42,058 nt of DNA from Betaproteobacteria bacterium CG2_30_68_42 (GTDB lineage: Bacteria > Pseudomonadota > Gammaproteobacteria > Burkholderiales > Rhodocyclaceae). The notes below the pieces were generated by a model, which searched no databases, was not told the origin of the DNA, and saw nothing but the letters and a program-made list of their open reading frames with translations. This document shows, in pieces, positions 35,262 to 42,058 of the stretch. The translations under genes were made by a program, and so were the position numbers. Numbering within the stretch: the stretch's first letter is position 1; each line of letters opens with the position of its first letter. The stretch covers positions 1 through 42,058 of the forward strand of contig MNXU01000024.1 in assembly GCA_001872285.1 (NCBI GenBank), given 5' to 3'.

Positions 35262-37097
35262 TCAGCGCGAAATGGTGACGGCGCCGGTCGAGCCATCGAC
35301 CCGGAGCCGCATGCCGGTCCGGATGACCTTGGTCGCGTGCCCGGTGCCGACCACTGCCGGCAGACCGTACTCGCGGCACACGATCGCGGCATGGCTCATC
35401 ACGCCGCCGACATCGGTGATGCAGGCCCCGATCCGGGCGAACGCCGGCGCCCAGGACGGCGAGGTCGTCGGCGCCACGAGGATCTCGCCGTCCTGCAACT
35501 GCCCGACTTCGCTCACGGTCCTGCATACGCGAGCCCTGCCTTCGACGATGCCGGGGCTGCCGGCAGAACCCTTCAGCTCGGTGATGGTGTCCGGGTCCTT
35601 GACCTCCTGCACCGACGCCCAGTCCCCCAGCGACTTGTTGGTCACGCCCCAGAGCACGATGGTGAACGGTTCCTGGATCACTTCCGGCGCGGTGCCGATG
35701 GCGGGCGGTGCGCTCCATTCCTTGAACTTCTGCATCACGCCCTTGCGCCAGACGATTTCCTTCGGCCAAGTGTAGGCACCGCGCGGGGTGACGCCGGTCG
35801 CCCAGGCGGTAACGATGTCCCACAGGGCGGAGCGGATCTCGTCGCGGCGCAGCAACCAGACGTCCTCGACGTCCTCGATCACGCCATGCTCCGCCATGAT
35901 CGCGCCGACCTCGCGCATCTTGTTCCAGAACACGGAGTGGAACCAGTGCTCGACGTAGAACAGGTGGTTCTCCACGTACGGGAACACGGTCTTGGCGCAG
36001 CCGAGCAATTCGTCGAACTGCTTGCGATCCTCTTCCTTCTCGATCAGGCTCCGGTACTCGGCCGTGATGCGGTCGCGCTCGGCGCGCACCTTCGCCGTCG
36101 GCCGCTCGATGCTCACGCCCTGCTTGAGTTTCTCGATGTAGGTTGCGATGCCGGAAAGCGGCACGTTCATCTGGTCGTTCCACGAGCGGTCATGGTGGAA
36201 CCACCCGGTGCCGGTCGAGATGTTGAACCACGGCTCGCGCGCCAGATCGAGCGAGCCGAGCCACTCCACGCCCTTCGGCAGTTTCTTCAGCGCTGGCTCG
36301 ACCTCGGTCCACTCGCGGCTGAAGGTGACCACCGTGTCCACGCCCAGCTCGATGGCTTTCCTGGCCAGTTTCTTCAGCTCTTCGTCGGGCTGGTACATGA
36401 TCACGTCGATGCCCGAGATCATCTGCGTCACGCGCTGCGCCGGGATGCTCGGAAACAGCTTCTGCATGAAGTCGAGGAAGAAGACGTAGGCTGCGTAGCC
36501 GAGGTTGAGGAATTCGAAGTGGTACTGCCAGCACTTGATGCCGAGGTTGATCAGGTCGTCGTAGTTCTTCAGCAGGTGATAACCCTTCGATTCTCCGATC
36601 GCGTCGGTCACCACGGACAGGTCTTCCATGTCCGCGAGGCGCGGGATCTTCAGCGACTCGAGCTCCCGGATCGTGGCCTCCATCTTCACTTTCCAGCGGG
36701 CTTCGAGCGCGTCCCAGTTCTTGTAGTAGTAGCCGGCGCGCTCCATGAAGTTGGGCACGCGGCTGCCGATCTCCGCGGGGTCCTTCACCGGCACCGGCGA
36801 GATGTAGACATAGCCGTTGATCATGCGGTGGTCGATACCGCGCACCGGCGGCACCATGAAGATGCGGTTGTTGAACTGCGACAGCGCGAGAAACCAGGCC
36901 TCGTCCCAGATGGTGTCGAACGGATACAGCGGCTCGGGATAGTGCAGGCCGTCGTAGAACCAGAACGTGTCCTTCTCGTACCGGTTGCGCACCGGATCGT
37001 CGGTGACGAACTGGTACTGGTACGGATACATGCGTTCCCAGCCTTCGGTACCGGGAATCGTCGCGGCCTTCACGTCGTGCGGAACGGGAAATTTCAT
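35262..37097 (-). CDS. ppsA: Phospho-histidine subunit of a phenylphosphate-synthase-type enzyme
   Basis: This is a 611-aa protein (about 70 kDa) that ends in the PEP-utiliser phospho-His swivelling domain. The motif is GGVMSHAAIVCREYGLPAV with the phosphorylated histidine at H569. I recall that His569 is the reported phosphorylated residue of Thauera aromatica protein 1, so size and position agree. The N-terminal 450 residues (starting MKFPVPHDVKAATIPG) are the substrate-handling part, rich in aromatic residues (SREWTEVEP, GTGWFHHDRSW). The ATG at 37097 follows a strong GGAGGAGG; a frame extension upstream covers the promoter. It is the first gene of a five-gene operon behind a sigma-54 promoter. 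Confidence 0.88.
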   Translation of the reverse strand: MKFPVPHDVKAATIPGTEGWERMYPYQYQFVTDDPVRNRYEKDTFWFYDGLHYPEPLYPFDTIWDEAWFLALSQFNNRIFMVPPVRGIDHRMINGYVYISPVPVKDPAEIGSRVPNFMERAGYYYKNWDALEARWKVKMEATIRELESLKIPRLADMEDLSVVTDAIGESKGYHLLKNYDDLINLGIKCWQYHFEFLNLGYAAYVFFLDFMQKLFPSIPAQRVTQMISGIDVIMYQPDEELKKLARKAIELGVDTVVTFSREWTEVEPALKKLPKGVEWLGSLDLAREPWFNISTGTGWFHHDRSWNDQMNVPLSGIATYIEKLKQGVSIERPTAKVRAERDRITAEYRSLIEKEEDRKQFDELLGCAKTVFPYVENHLFYVEHWFHSVFWNKMREVGAIMAEHGVIEDVEDVWLLRRDEIRSALWDIVTAWATGVTPRGAYTWPKEIVWRKGVMQKFKEWSAPPAIGTAPEVIQEPFTIVLWGVTNKSLGDWASVQEVKDPDTITELKGSAGSPGIVEGRARVCRTVSEVGQLQDGEILVAPTTSPSWAPAFARIGACITDVGGVMSHAAIVCREYGLPAVVGTGHATKVIRTGMRLRVDGSTGAVTISR

Positions 37098-37167
37098 CTG
37101 GTGCCTCCTCCAGAATGTGGCTGGTATCTCCGAATCGTGTTCCGAAGCCCTTTGTGCCGGAGGGCAT

Positions 37168-37192
37168 GCGGAATGCACATTGTGCAATGCGC
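37168..37192. repeat. 25-bp imperfect palindrome at predicted ppsA transcript start
   Basis: Twelve-base arms (left GCGGAATGCACA, right TGTGCAATGCGC) around a central T pair at 10 of 12 positions. The inner 13 bp TGCACA-T-TGTGCA is perfect. With the start predicted at 37193 from the -12 element, the palindrome occupies +2 to +26 of the transcript. It could be an operator or a 5' RNA hairpin. Confidence 0.6.
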
Positions 37193-37203
37193 GTTCCGAA
37201 TAC

Positions 37204-37220
37204 AGCAAGGCATGTGCCAG
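37204..37220 (-). promoter_or_regulatory. Sigma-54 (-24/-12) promoter for the pps operon
   Basis: On the minus strand the sequence CTGGCACATGCCTTGCT matches the sigma-54 consensus YTGGCACG-N4-TTGCW with the invariant GG and GC at correct spacing. The predicted start is near 37193, leaving a leader of about 96 bases before ppsA. It agrees with the divergent sigma-54-dependent activator. Confidence 0.8.
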
Positions 37221-37420
37221 AACCGTTTGTGCACTGCGCCGAGGACGCGCCGCGCGATCGGTCGATGCCGAGCGGAAGAGCACACGAAAACAGGATTCTG
37301 GAGTTGCTGCGCCGCGCAACGACACCCGCCCGCTTCGACCGGGAAGAACGCGACGGGTGCCGTTGCGTTGTCCCGGCAATGGATCTTTTCGTGACGAAGC
37401 CGGCAGCCCGACCCGGAAAT

Positions 37421-37436
37421 GTGATGAAATGATCAA
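37421..37436. promoter_or_regulatory. DmpR/XylR-like upstream activating sequence
   Basis: GTGATGAAATGATCAA resembles the TTGATCAATTGATCAA palindrome recognised by XylR/DmpR-type activators; TGATgAAaTGATCAA agrees at 13 of 15 positions. It lies about 200 bp upstream of the -24 element of ppsA, a usual distance for enhancer-type binding. A second copy was not found with confidence. Confidence 0.5.
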
Positions 37437-37487
37437 GGCACGCGAAGCTCGTCGGCTTGCCTCGCACTGCGCCTAAGTCCAAACTAT

Positions 37488-37501
37488 TTGACGCCGATCA
37501 A
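37488..37501 (+). promoter_or_regulatory. Fnr-like box before the activator gene
   Basis: TTGACGCCGATCAA matches TTGAT-N4-ATCAA at 9 of 10 positions. CCCAAT at 37524-37529 is a weak -10 at exactly class II spacing, about 24 bases before the activator ATG. This would make activator expression oxygen-dependent. Confidence 0.5.
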
Positions 37502-37552
37502 TGCGGATCGGCGGGCCGACGCTCCCAATAGCGCGCTGGAGGGGGACTGCGC

Positions 37553-39289
37553 ATGGTCAGGCTTCGCAGCGTCACGCGAACTGGTAGCGATGATCTGCGC
37601 GCACGCGTGCATTTCTGCGCCGAGACGGGCCAGATCTGGCTGCACGAACACCGCATGCTTCTCGTGCACGCCGAGGCGCAAGCCAGCCTGCGCAAGGAGC
37701 TCATCGATACCCTCGGCATGGATCGCGCCCACGGCCTGCTCACGCGCATGGGCTATGCTTCCGGGGTGCGCGACGCCGAACTCGCGCGCATCCGTGCCCA
37801 GGAGTCGAGCGACCTCGATGCCTTCATGACTGGCCCGCAGTTGCACACCCTGGAGGGCATCGTCCGCGTCACGCCGATCCGGCTGGAACTGGATCGTGTC
37901 GCCGGGAAGTTCTACGGCGAATTCCTCTGGGAAAACTCCTGGGAGGGACAGTGGCACCGGCATTTCTACGGCATTCACGGCGCCCCGGTGTGCTGGACCC
38001 AGATCGGCTACGCCTGCGGCTACAGCTCGGCATTCATGGGGCGCCCAATCCTGTACAAGGAAGTCGAGTGCGTCGGCATGGGCCACAACAATTGCCGCAT
38101 CATCGGCAAGCCCATGGAGGAATGGGACGACTTTGCCGAATACCAGCATTTCTTCAGCCGCGAGTCGATCGCCGACCAGCTCTTCGACCTGCAGAACCAG
38201 GTCGCGCAGCTGCGCTCAACCATCGGGGCGAAGGAGAAGCTGCCGGCCGACATGGTCGGGGATTCGCCCAGCTTCCGCGCCGCCTACGCATTGCTCAAAC
38301 AGGCGGCGAACACCCGCATCGGCGTGCTGCTGCTGGGCGAGACCGGCGTGGGCAAGGAGCTGTTCGCCCGCTGCCTGCACGACATGGGTCCGCGGCGCGA
38401 CGCGCCTTTCATCGCCATCAACTGCGCCGCCATACCGCACGACTTGATGGAGTCCGAATTGTTCGGCGTCGAGAAAGGCGCATACACCGGCGCGCTGGTG
38501 TCGCGGCCGGGGCGGTTCGAGCGTGCCGACCGCGGCACGCTGTTCCTGGATGAGATCGGTGACCTGCCTCTTGCGGCACAGGGCAAGCTGCTGCGCGTGC
38601 TGCAGGAGGGGGAGCTCGAACGCCTGGGCGACGCGAAGACGCGCAGAATCGACGTGCGGGTGGTGGCGGCGACCAACCACGACCTGCGACAACTGGTCGG
38701 TGAAGGCAGGCTTCGCGCAGACCTCTACTACCGTCTCAACGCCTGGCAGATCGAGATCCCGCCGCTGCGCCAGCGCAAGGAGGATGTCCGGCTGCTCGCC
38801 AAGCGCTTCCTCGAAAAGTACTCTGCCATTCATGGCAAGAAGCTGCGCGGATTCAGCGACAAGGCGAAACGTGCGCTGCTCGACTACCCGTGGCCGGGCA
38901 ACATCCGCGAGCTGCAGAACATCGTCGAGCGGGGCGTGATCCTGGCGCCGACCGGAACCAGCATCGAAGTCGACCACCTGTTCTCGAGCTGTACCGGGGA
39001 GCAGCCGCGCGAATTCGGACTGGATACGAATGGCGCGCTCGGCATCGACCGGCCGGAGGGCGCGCAACGGCTGTGCGATGCCGTGCTCGACGGCGCACTG
39101 ACGCTCGACCAGCTCGAGGCCACCCTGATCGAATCGGCAGTCGACAAGGCGCACGGCAATCTCTCGTCGGCGGCCCGGATGCTCGGCCTGAGCCGGCCGC
39201 AGCTCGCCTACCGCCTGAAGCGCCTGCACGAAGGCGAACCGGCTGGACCGGAGGCGGTCCTCACGCGGCCGGAGGTGCCGCCGGCGTGA
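37553..39289 (+). CDS. Sigma-54-dependent phenol-responsive activator (XylR/DmpR/MopR type)
   Basis: This is a 578-aa enhancer-binding protein. It has an N-terminal XylR_N plus V4R sensor (about residues 15-190), a short linker, a AAA+ domain (Walker A GETGVGKE near 262-269, GAYTGA loop, RADLYYRLN) and a Fis-type helix-turn-helix (SSAARMLGLSRPQLAYRLKR). The sensor keeps the residues reported for Acinetobacter MopR at identical spacing: C147, E170, C173, C181 match its zinc ligands C155/E178/C181/C189, and H98 and W126 match the phenol-contacting H106 and W134. The inducer is therefore probably phenol or a simple phenol. GGAGG precedes the ATG. It is divergent from ppsA and should activate its sigma-54 promoter. 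The GAYTGA loop has Tyr in place of the common Phe, a tolerated variant. Confidence 0.9.
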   Translation: MVRLRSVTRTGSDDLRARVHFCAETGQIWLHEHRMLLVHAEAQASLRKELIDTLGMDRAHGLLTRMGYASGVRDAELARIRAQESSDLDAFMTGPQLHTLEGIVRVTPIRLELDRVAGKFYGEFLWENSWEGQWHRHFYGIHGAPVCWTQIGYACGYSSAFMGRPILYKEVECVGMGHNNCRIIGKPMEEWDDFAEYQHFFSRESIADQLFDLQNQVAQLRSTIGAKEKLPADMVGDSPSFRAAYALLKQAANTRIGVLLLGETGVGKELFARCLHDMGPRRDAPFIAINCAAIPHDLMESELFGVEKGAYTGALVSRPGRFERADRGTLFLDEIGDLPLAAQGKLLRVLQEGELERLGDAKTRRIDVRVVAATNHDLRQLVGEGRLRADLYYRLNAWQIEIPPLRQRKEDVRLLAKRFLEKYSAIHGKKLRGFSDKAKRALLDYPWPGNIRELQNIVERGVILAPTGTSIEVDHLFSSCTGEQPREFGLDTNGALGIDRPEGAQRLCDAVLDGALTLDQLEATLIESAVDKAHGNLSSAARMLGLSRPQLAYRLKRLHEGEPAGPEAVLTRPEVPPA

Positions 39290-39375
39290 CCGATGGCGGA
39301 CGCATTTCGCGGTCGCTGCGTCATGACCCCATGCCGGCTCACCCCGGCGTCCTGCACCACGGTGGCGCCGCATGC

Positions 39376-39404
39376 GCAGTACGGCTTGCGGTATGCGGTA
39401 CTGC
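39376..39404 (+). terminator. Inverted repeat after the activator gene
   Basis: Seven-base arms GCAGTAC (39376-39382) and GTACTGC (39398-39404) enclose 15 bases and are followed by CTTCTT. It is a possible weak terminator or a regulatory hairpin before the sphA-like gene. Confidence 0.35.
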
Positions 39405-39539
39405 CTTCTTGGCCGCAGGCCACCGCTGTGGCATATCACAGAGGCATGTACCGGTGATTGACATCGGCAACATGCCCGCCCAGAATCCGCGGCACGTCGG
39501 TTTTCCGCCGCGGCGTCTTTTCATGTAAAGGAGGATTCC

Positions 39540-40457
39540 ATGAAGCGCTTCGCCCGTCGTCTGTTGCCGACCCTCGCCCTTTGCGCCGCTCCGGCGGCCG
39601 CTTACGATCTTCCGGCGGTCAACCTCGGTTTCACCAGTTTTCTCGACGGTGGCCCCCCGGCCGGCCCCGGCCACTACTTCACCGAGTATCTGCAGTACTA
39701 CACGTCCGACGACTTCAAGGGCGCGGCGCCGCCGGGATCGAAGGTCGATGTCAGCATCGCCCTGACCCAGTACATCTACCAGTCGAACCAGCCGGTCCTC
39801 TTCGGAGGCAAGTGGGGGCTCAACCTCATGCTGCCGCTGGTGGGTTTCGATTCCAGCGACACCTTCGGCTTTCTCAACGACAACGGCACCGGTTTCGGCG
39901 ATGTGCTGGTCGGGCCGTATGTGCAGTGGGATCCCGTGATGGGCGCGAACGGGCCGCTGTTCATGCACCGCATCGAGCTGCAGACAATCTGGCCGACCGG
40001 CAAGTACGATCAGAACAAGGCGCTCAATCAGGGGAGCAACCACTGGTCGTTCAACCCCTACTGGGCCGGCACGCTCTTCCTCGGGCCGAGAGTCACCGCC
40101 TCGTGGCGCCTGCACTACCTGTGGAACGGCACGAACGATGAGCCGTTCGTGGGTCTGGGCGCCAGCAGCGTACGGCCTGGACAGGCGGTCCACGCCAACT
40201 TCTCCGCGGCCTACATGGTGATACCGAAGCAGTTGCGCATCGGCATCAACGGCTACTATCTCGATCAGACCACCGACACGAAAATCGACGGGGTGAAGCA
40301 CCCGGAGCGCGACGAACGCGTCTTCGCCATCGGACCGGGACTGATCTGGCACCTGTCGCGGGACGCGCACTTTTTCGTCAACGCCTTCTTCGAAAGCGGA
40401 GCGCGCAACCGGCCGGAGGGCGAACGCTACAATATTCGCTTCGTCTATCATTTCTGA
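39540..40457 (+). CDS. SphA/MetA-type outer membrane protein of phenol degradation clusters
   Basis: This is a 305-aa exported protein with a signal peptide (residues 1-21, ending APAAAYDLP) and a beta-barrel-like pattern of alternating residues ending in aromatic Phe (NIRFVYHF). It matches the family once annotated as meta-pathway phenol degradation protein (COG4313, Phenol_MetA_deg): VNLGFTSFLDGGPPAGPGHYF, then GTGFGDVLVGPYVQW, then HRIELQTIWPTGKYD, and AYMVIPKQLRIGINGYY near the end. Such proteins are thought to admit hydrophobic aromatics through the outer membrane. A strong AAAGGAGG precedes the ATG. It follows the activator gene by 250 bp. The uptake role is inference from family context and neighbours. 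Confidence 0.83.
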   Translation: MKRFARRLLPTLALCAAPAAAYDLPAVNLGFTSFLDGGPPAGPGHYFTEYLQYYTSDDFKGAAPPGSKVDVSIALTQYIYQSNQPVLFGGKWGLNLMLPLVGFDSSDTFGFLNDNGTGFGDVLVGPYVQWDPVMGANGPLFMHRIELQTIWPTGKYDQNKALNQGSNHWSFNPYWAGTLFLGPRVTASWRLHYLWNGTNDEPFVGLGASSVRPGQAVHANFSAAYMVIPKQLRIGINGYYLDQTTDTKIDGVKHPERDERVFAIGPGLIWHLSRDAHFFVNAFFESGARNRPEGERYNIRFVYHF

Positions 40458-40560
40458 CCGCCTGTCGGACTCGATCGATCGCGGCGAGCCGGGGCGGTGA
40501 ACGAAGCCGGTTTCGCCGGCCGCGCAGGGCGCACGAATCGCATTGCGTCGAATCCACGTA

Positions 40561-40622
40561 ACGGTTGCGGGTTTCGGGTGGGCGGTAGCCGCGAAGGCGA
40601 AGCCGGTGACAGGCGCCGAAGG
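40561..40622. repeat. Dispersed intergenic repeat, copy 2
   Basis: This segment is similar to 29575-29631 and, like it, sits in the non-coding DNA downstream of a gene. The conserved core is GGCGAAGCCGGTGACAGGC and what follows it. This copy has a 6-base insertion after GCGGGTT. A separate GCCGG-TTTCG-CCGGC hairpin lies at 40506-40520. Confidence 0.5.
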
Positions 40623-40693
40623 TCACGCGGCCTCGTCGACACCGTGGCCTTCCGCCGCCGCGGTCGGCGCGATGGGCGCGGGCGCCGGGCCGG

Positions 40694-41191
40694 CTACGTG
40701 CCTGTCGGGCGCGGCATGACGGGTGCCTTCCCGCGCCTGAACACCATCACCGTGCGGATGAAGCGGATCACCGTCGTGCCGTCCTGGTTGTAGCCGGTGG
40801 TGCGCACCCGGACGATGCCCACCTCCGGGCGCGACTTCGACTCGCGCTTTTCCAGCACCTCGGATTGCGAGTAGATCGTGTCGCCCTCGAACACCGGGTG
40901 AGGTAGCCGCACCTCATCCCAACCCAGGTTGGCGAAGACGTTCTGCGAGATGTCGGTGACGCTCTGGCCGGTGACGAGCGCGAGCGTGAAGGTGGAATCC
41001 ACCAGCGGGCGGCCGAACTCGGTCTGTCGCGCGTAGTGGCGGTCGAAGTGGATCGGCGCGGTATTTTGCGTGAGCAGGGTGAACCAGGAATTGTCCACCG
41101 CCAGCACGGTTCGTCCGAGCGGGTGTCGGTAGAGGTCGCCCGCTTCGAAGTCCTCGAAGAATCGGCCCTGCCAGCCGGCCTTCTCTGCCAT
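40694..41191 (-). CDS. MaoC-like (R)-hydratase/dehydratase
   Basis: This is a 165-aa single hot-dog domain protein. It starts GWQGRFFEDFEAGDLYRHPLGRTV, and the catalytic-type Asp/His pair lies in APIHFDRHYARQTEFGRPLVDS. The following TLALVTGQSV and VFEGDTIYSQSEVLEKRES are typical of MaoC enoyl-CoA hydratases, including the mesaconyl-CoA hydratase-like group. It probably hydrates a 2-enoyl-CoA; the substrate is not determinable. The ATG at 41191 starts the family domain. It is divergent from a GntR-type regulator that may control it. Confidence 0.83.
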   Translation of the reverse strand: MAEKAGWQGRFFEDFEAGDLYRHPLGRTVLAVDNSWFTLLTQNTAPIHFDRHYARQTEFGRPLVDSTFTLALVTGQSVTDISQNVFANLGWDEVRLPHPVFEGDTIYSQSEVLEKRESKSRPEVGIVRVRTTGYNQDGTTVIRFIRTVMVFRRGKAPVMPRPTGT

Positions 41192-41343
41192 CGCAATTTT
41201 CCCGAACGCCGTGGTCCACGCATTGTGCCGGAATTTCGATGCGCGCCGCGGCCGCCCGATTCCGGTTCCGGGCCGAACGGGGTGAAGCATCCTCCGCGTG
41301 CGCCCCGCGGGTACCGCGATCCTGTTTACATCGGCGCAACGAA

Positions 41344-41351
41344 TGTATACA
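41344..41351. promoter_or_regulatory. Candidate GntR-type operator
   Basis: TGTATACA (context AATGTATACAGT) is a perfect 8-bp palindrome of the kind bound by FadR-subfamily GntR proteins. It sits between the divergent maoC-like and gntR genes. A related TGTTTACA occurs nearby (41323-41330). Confidence 0.45.
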
Positions 41352-41404
41352 GTACCCCGGCAACGCGTCCACGCGTTTCGCGCAAACCTCAGGGAACCTC
41401 GTCG

Positions 41405-42058
41405 ATGGTCTCCTCGCTCAAGCCGGTCGATCGTCCGGTCGCCCTCGGTGACCAGGTCTATCGGACGCTGCGCGGCAACCTGCGGGACGGCCTGCTGGAG
41501 CCGGGCCAGCGCCTGACCGAAGTGGATCTCGCCACGCGCATGGGCGTCTCGCGCACGCCGGTGCGCGAAGCGCTCGGGCGGCTGGCGAGCGAAGGTCTCA
41601 TCGTCGTGCAGGGCCGCAGCTACGTGGTGCCGACGATGAGCGATGCGGAGATCGACGAAATCTACGCGCTGCGCGCGCTGCTCGAACCCGAGGCGCTGCG
41701 GGTGATCGCCGGGCGCCATCCGGGGCCGCGCCTGCTCGCCGGGATCAGGCGTGCGCTTCAGGCGAGCCGAGGCGCGCACAAGGCCGGCGACAAGCACGCA
41801 TTCATGTCCGCCAATGCCGCCTTCCGCAGCGCCTGGCTCGCGCTCGTGCCCAACCGGCGACTGGTGCATGCGATCGATCTGTACTCGGATCACGTGCGTT
41901 ACCTGCGCGCGCTCACGCTGGAGGATGCGGCCGTGCGCGCGCTGGTGCTCGCGGGGCTCACCCGCATCCTGGCCGCGCTCGCCGCGGGCGACGGCGAGGC
42001 CGCGGCGAGCGCGATGCGCGACCACCTCGCGGCCGCCAAGCGCTGCTATACGGCGGCG
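41405..42058 (+). CDS. GntR-family regulator, FadR type (partial at window edge)
   Basis: At least 218 residues are visible and the frame is open to the window end. The N-terminal winged helix reads LGDQVYRTLRGNLRDGLL, then the recognition part TRMGVSRTPVREALGRLASEG. The C-terminal FCD-type all-helical domain begins near DAEIDEIYALRALLEPEAL and includes the conserved Asp/Arg and later His residues (MSANAAFRSAW, MRDHLAAAKR) that usually bind a metal and a carboxylate ligand. It is divergent from the maoC-like gene. The probable ligand is an organic acid or acyl compound (inference from family). Confidence 0.88.
   Translation, partial: MVSSLKPVDRPVALGDQVYRTLRGNLRDGLLEPGQRLTEVDLATRMGVSRTPVREALGRLASEGLIVVQGRSYVVPTMSDAEIDEIYALRALLEPEALRVIAGRHPGPRLLAGIRRALQASRGAHKAGDKHAFMSANAAFRSAWLALVPNRRLVHAIDLYSDHVRYLRALTLEDAAVRALVLAGLTRILAALAAGDGEAAASAMRDHLAAAKRCYTAA

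Larger units (their letters stand above)
37098..37552. promoter_or_regulatory. Divergent control region of the phenol-type operon
   Basis: This 455-bp region lies between ppsA (minus) and the sigma-54 activator gene (plus). It holds, from left to right, an imperfect 25-bp palindrome at the predicted ppsA transcript start (37168-37192), a sigma-54 promoter (37204-37220), a DmpR-like activator site (37421-37436) and an Fnr-like box (37488-37501). An 8-bp direct repeat GTTCCGAA occurs at 37139-37146 and 37193-37200. No gene is seen in it. Confidence 0.7.

Noticed and set aside
32616..37394. A 1592-codon open frame on the plus strand through the phenol operon
   Set aside because: It lies antisense to five well-supported genes and has the His/Arg/Asp/Gly-rich composition produced by reading GC-rich codons backwards. 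It has no plausible domain.

Overview
The window is about 42 kb of high-GC chromosomal DNA. It most resembles a facultatively anaerobic, probably denitrifying, aromatic-degrading betaproteobacterium of the Rhodocyclales type (Thauera, Azoarcus or Sulfuritalea-like). The reasons are the gene content (an anaerobic phenol-phosphorylating operon, an aromatic amine dehydrogenase, NnrS-like proteins, several Crp/Fnr regulators, a nadE-glnB pair, a PEP-CTERM protein) and the recurring TTGAT-N4-ATCAA Anr/Fnr boxes. No insertion sequence, phage or CRISPR array was seen. This placement is inference from gene content, since no rRNA is present.

Layout. Positions 1-4161 hold a quinoprotein amine dehydrogenase cluster on the minus strand (aauB-aauE-aauD-aauA and the start of a further exported protein), divergent from an AraC-type regulator. 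A lone nitronate-monooxygenase-like gene follows (4283-5452). Positions 5471-9920 form a nitrosative/low-oxygen block: an Fnr/Dnr-type box, hemerythrin, a DUF2249 protein, two multi-pass membrane proteins (the second NnrS-like), a Dnr-like regulator and a SirB-like protein. Positions 9928-16830 hold [4Fe-4S] fnr/anr, hemN, a SafE-type membrane protein, a universal stress protein, copper ATPase copA, chaperone copZ and an FTR1 iron permease with a composite Fnr plus Fur promoter. Positions 17030-27797 are housekeeping: ppa, nadE, glnB, smr, trxB, a second Crp-type regulator, ftsK, lolA, rarA, serS. A tRNA-Ser(CGA) follows, then a 480-bp repeat-like intergenic stretch, a PEP-CTERM propeller protein and an Fnr-box-controlled ompW.

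The most interesting region is 30519-40457. A five-gene minus-strand operon encodes all three subunits of a phenylphosphate-synthase-type enzyme (PpsA with phospho-His, PpsB ATP-grasp, PpsC CBS protein), one UbiD-family prenyl-FMN (de)carboxylase and one full-length UPF0261/Tm-1-like protein. Upstream lie a well-matched sigma-54 promoter, a 25-bp imperfect palindrome at the predicted transcript start, and a divergent XylR/DmpR/MopR-type activator that keeps the phenol-contacting His/Trp and the Cys-Glu-Cys-Cys zinc ligands. A DmpR-like upstream activating sequence and an Fnr-like box lie between them. An outer-membrane SphA/MetA-type protein follows the activator. The inferred function is anaerobic capture of a phenolic compound: uptake, phosphorylation of the hydroxyl, then UbiD-type para-carboxylation. 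The usual additional carboxylase subunits and UbiX are not in this window, and the UPF0261 protein has no established role in such a pathway. That makes this operon the best candidate for an undescribed variant system. The window ends with a MaoC-like dehydratase and the 5' part of a GntR/FadR-type regulator with a TGTATACA operator candidate.
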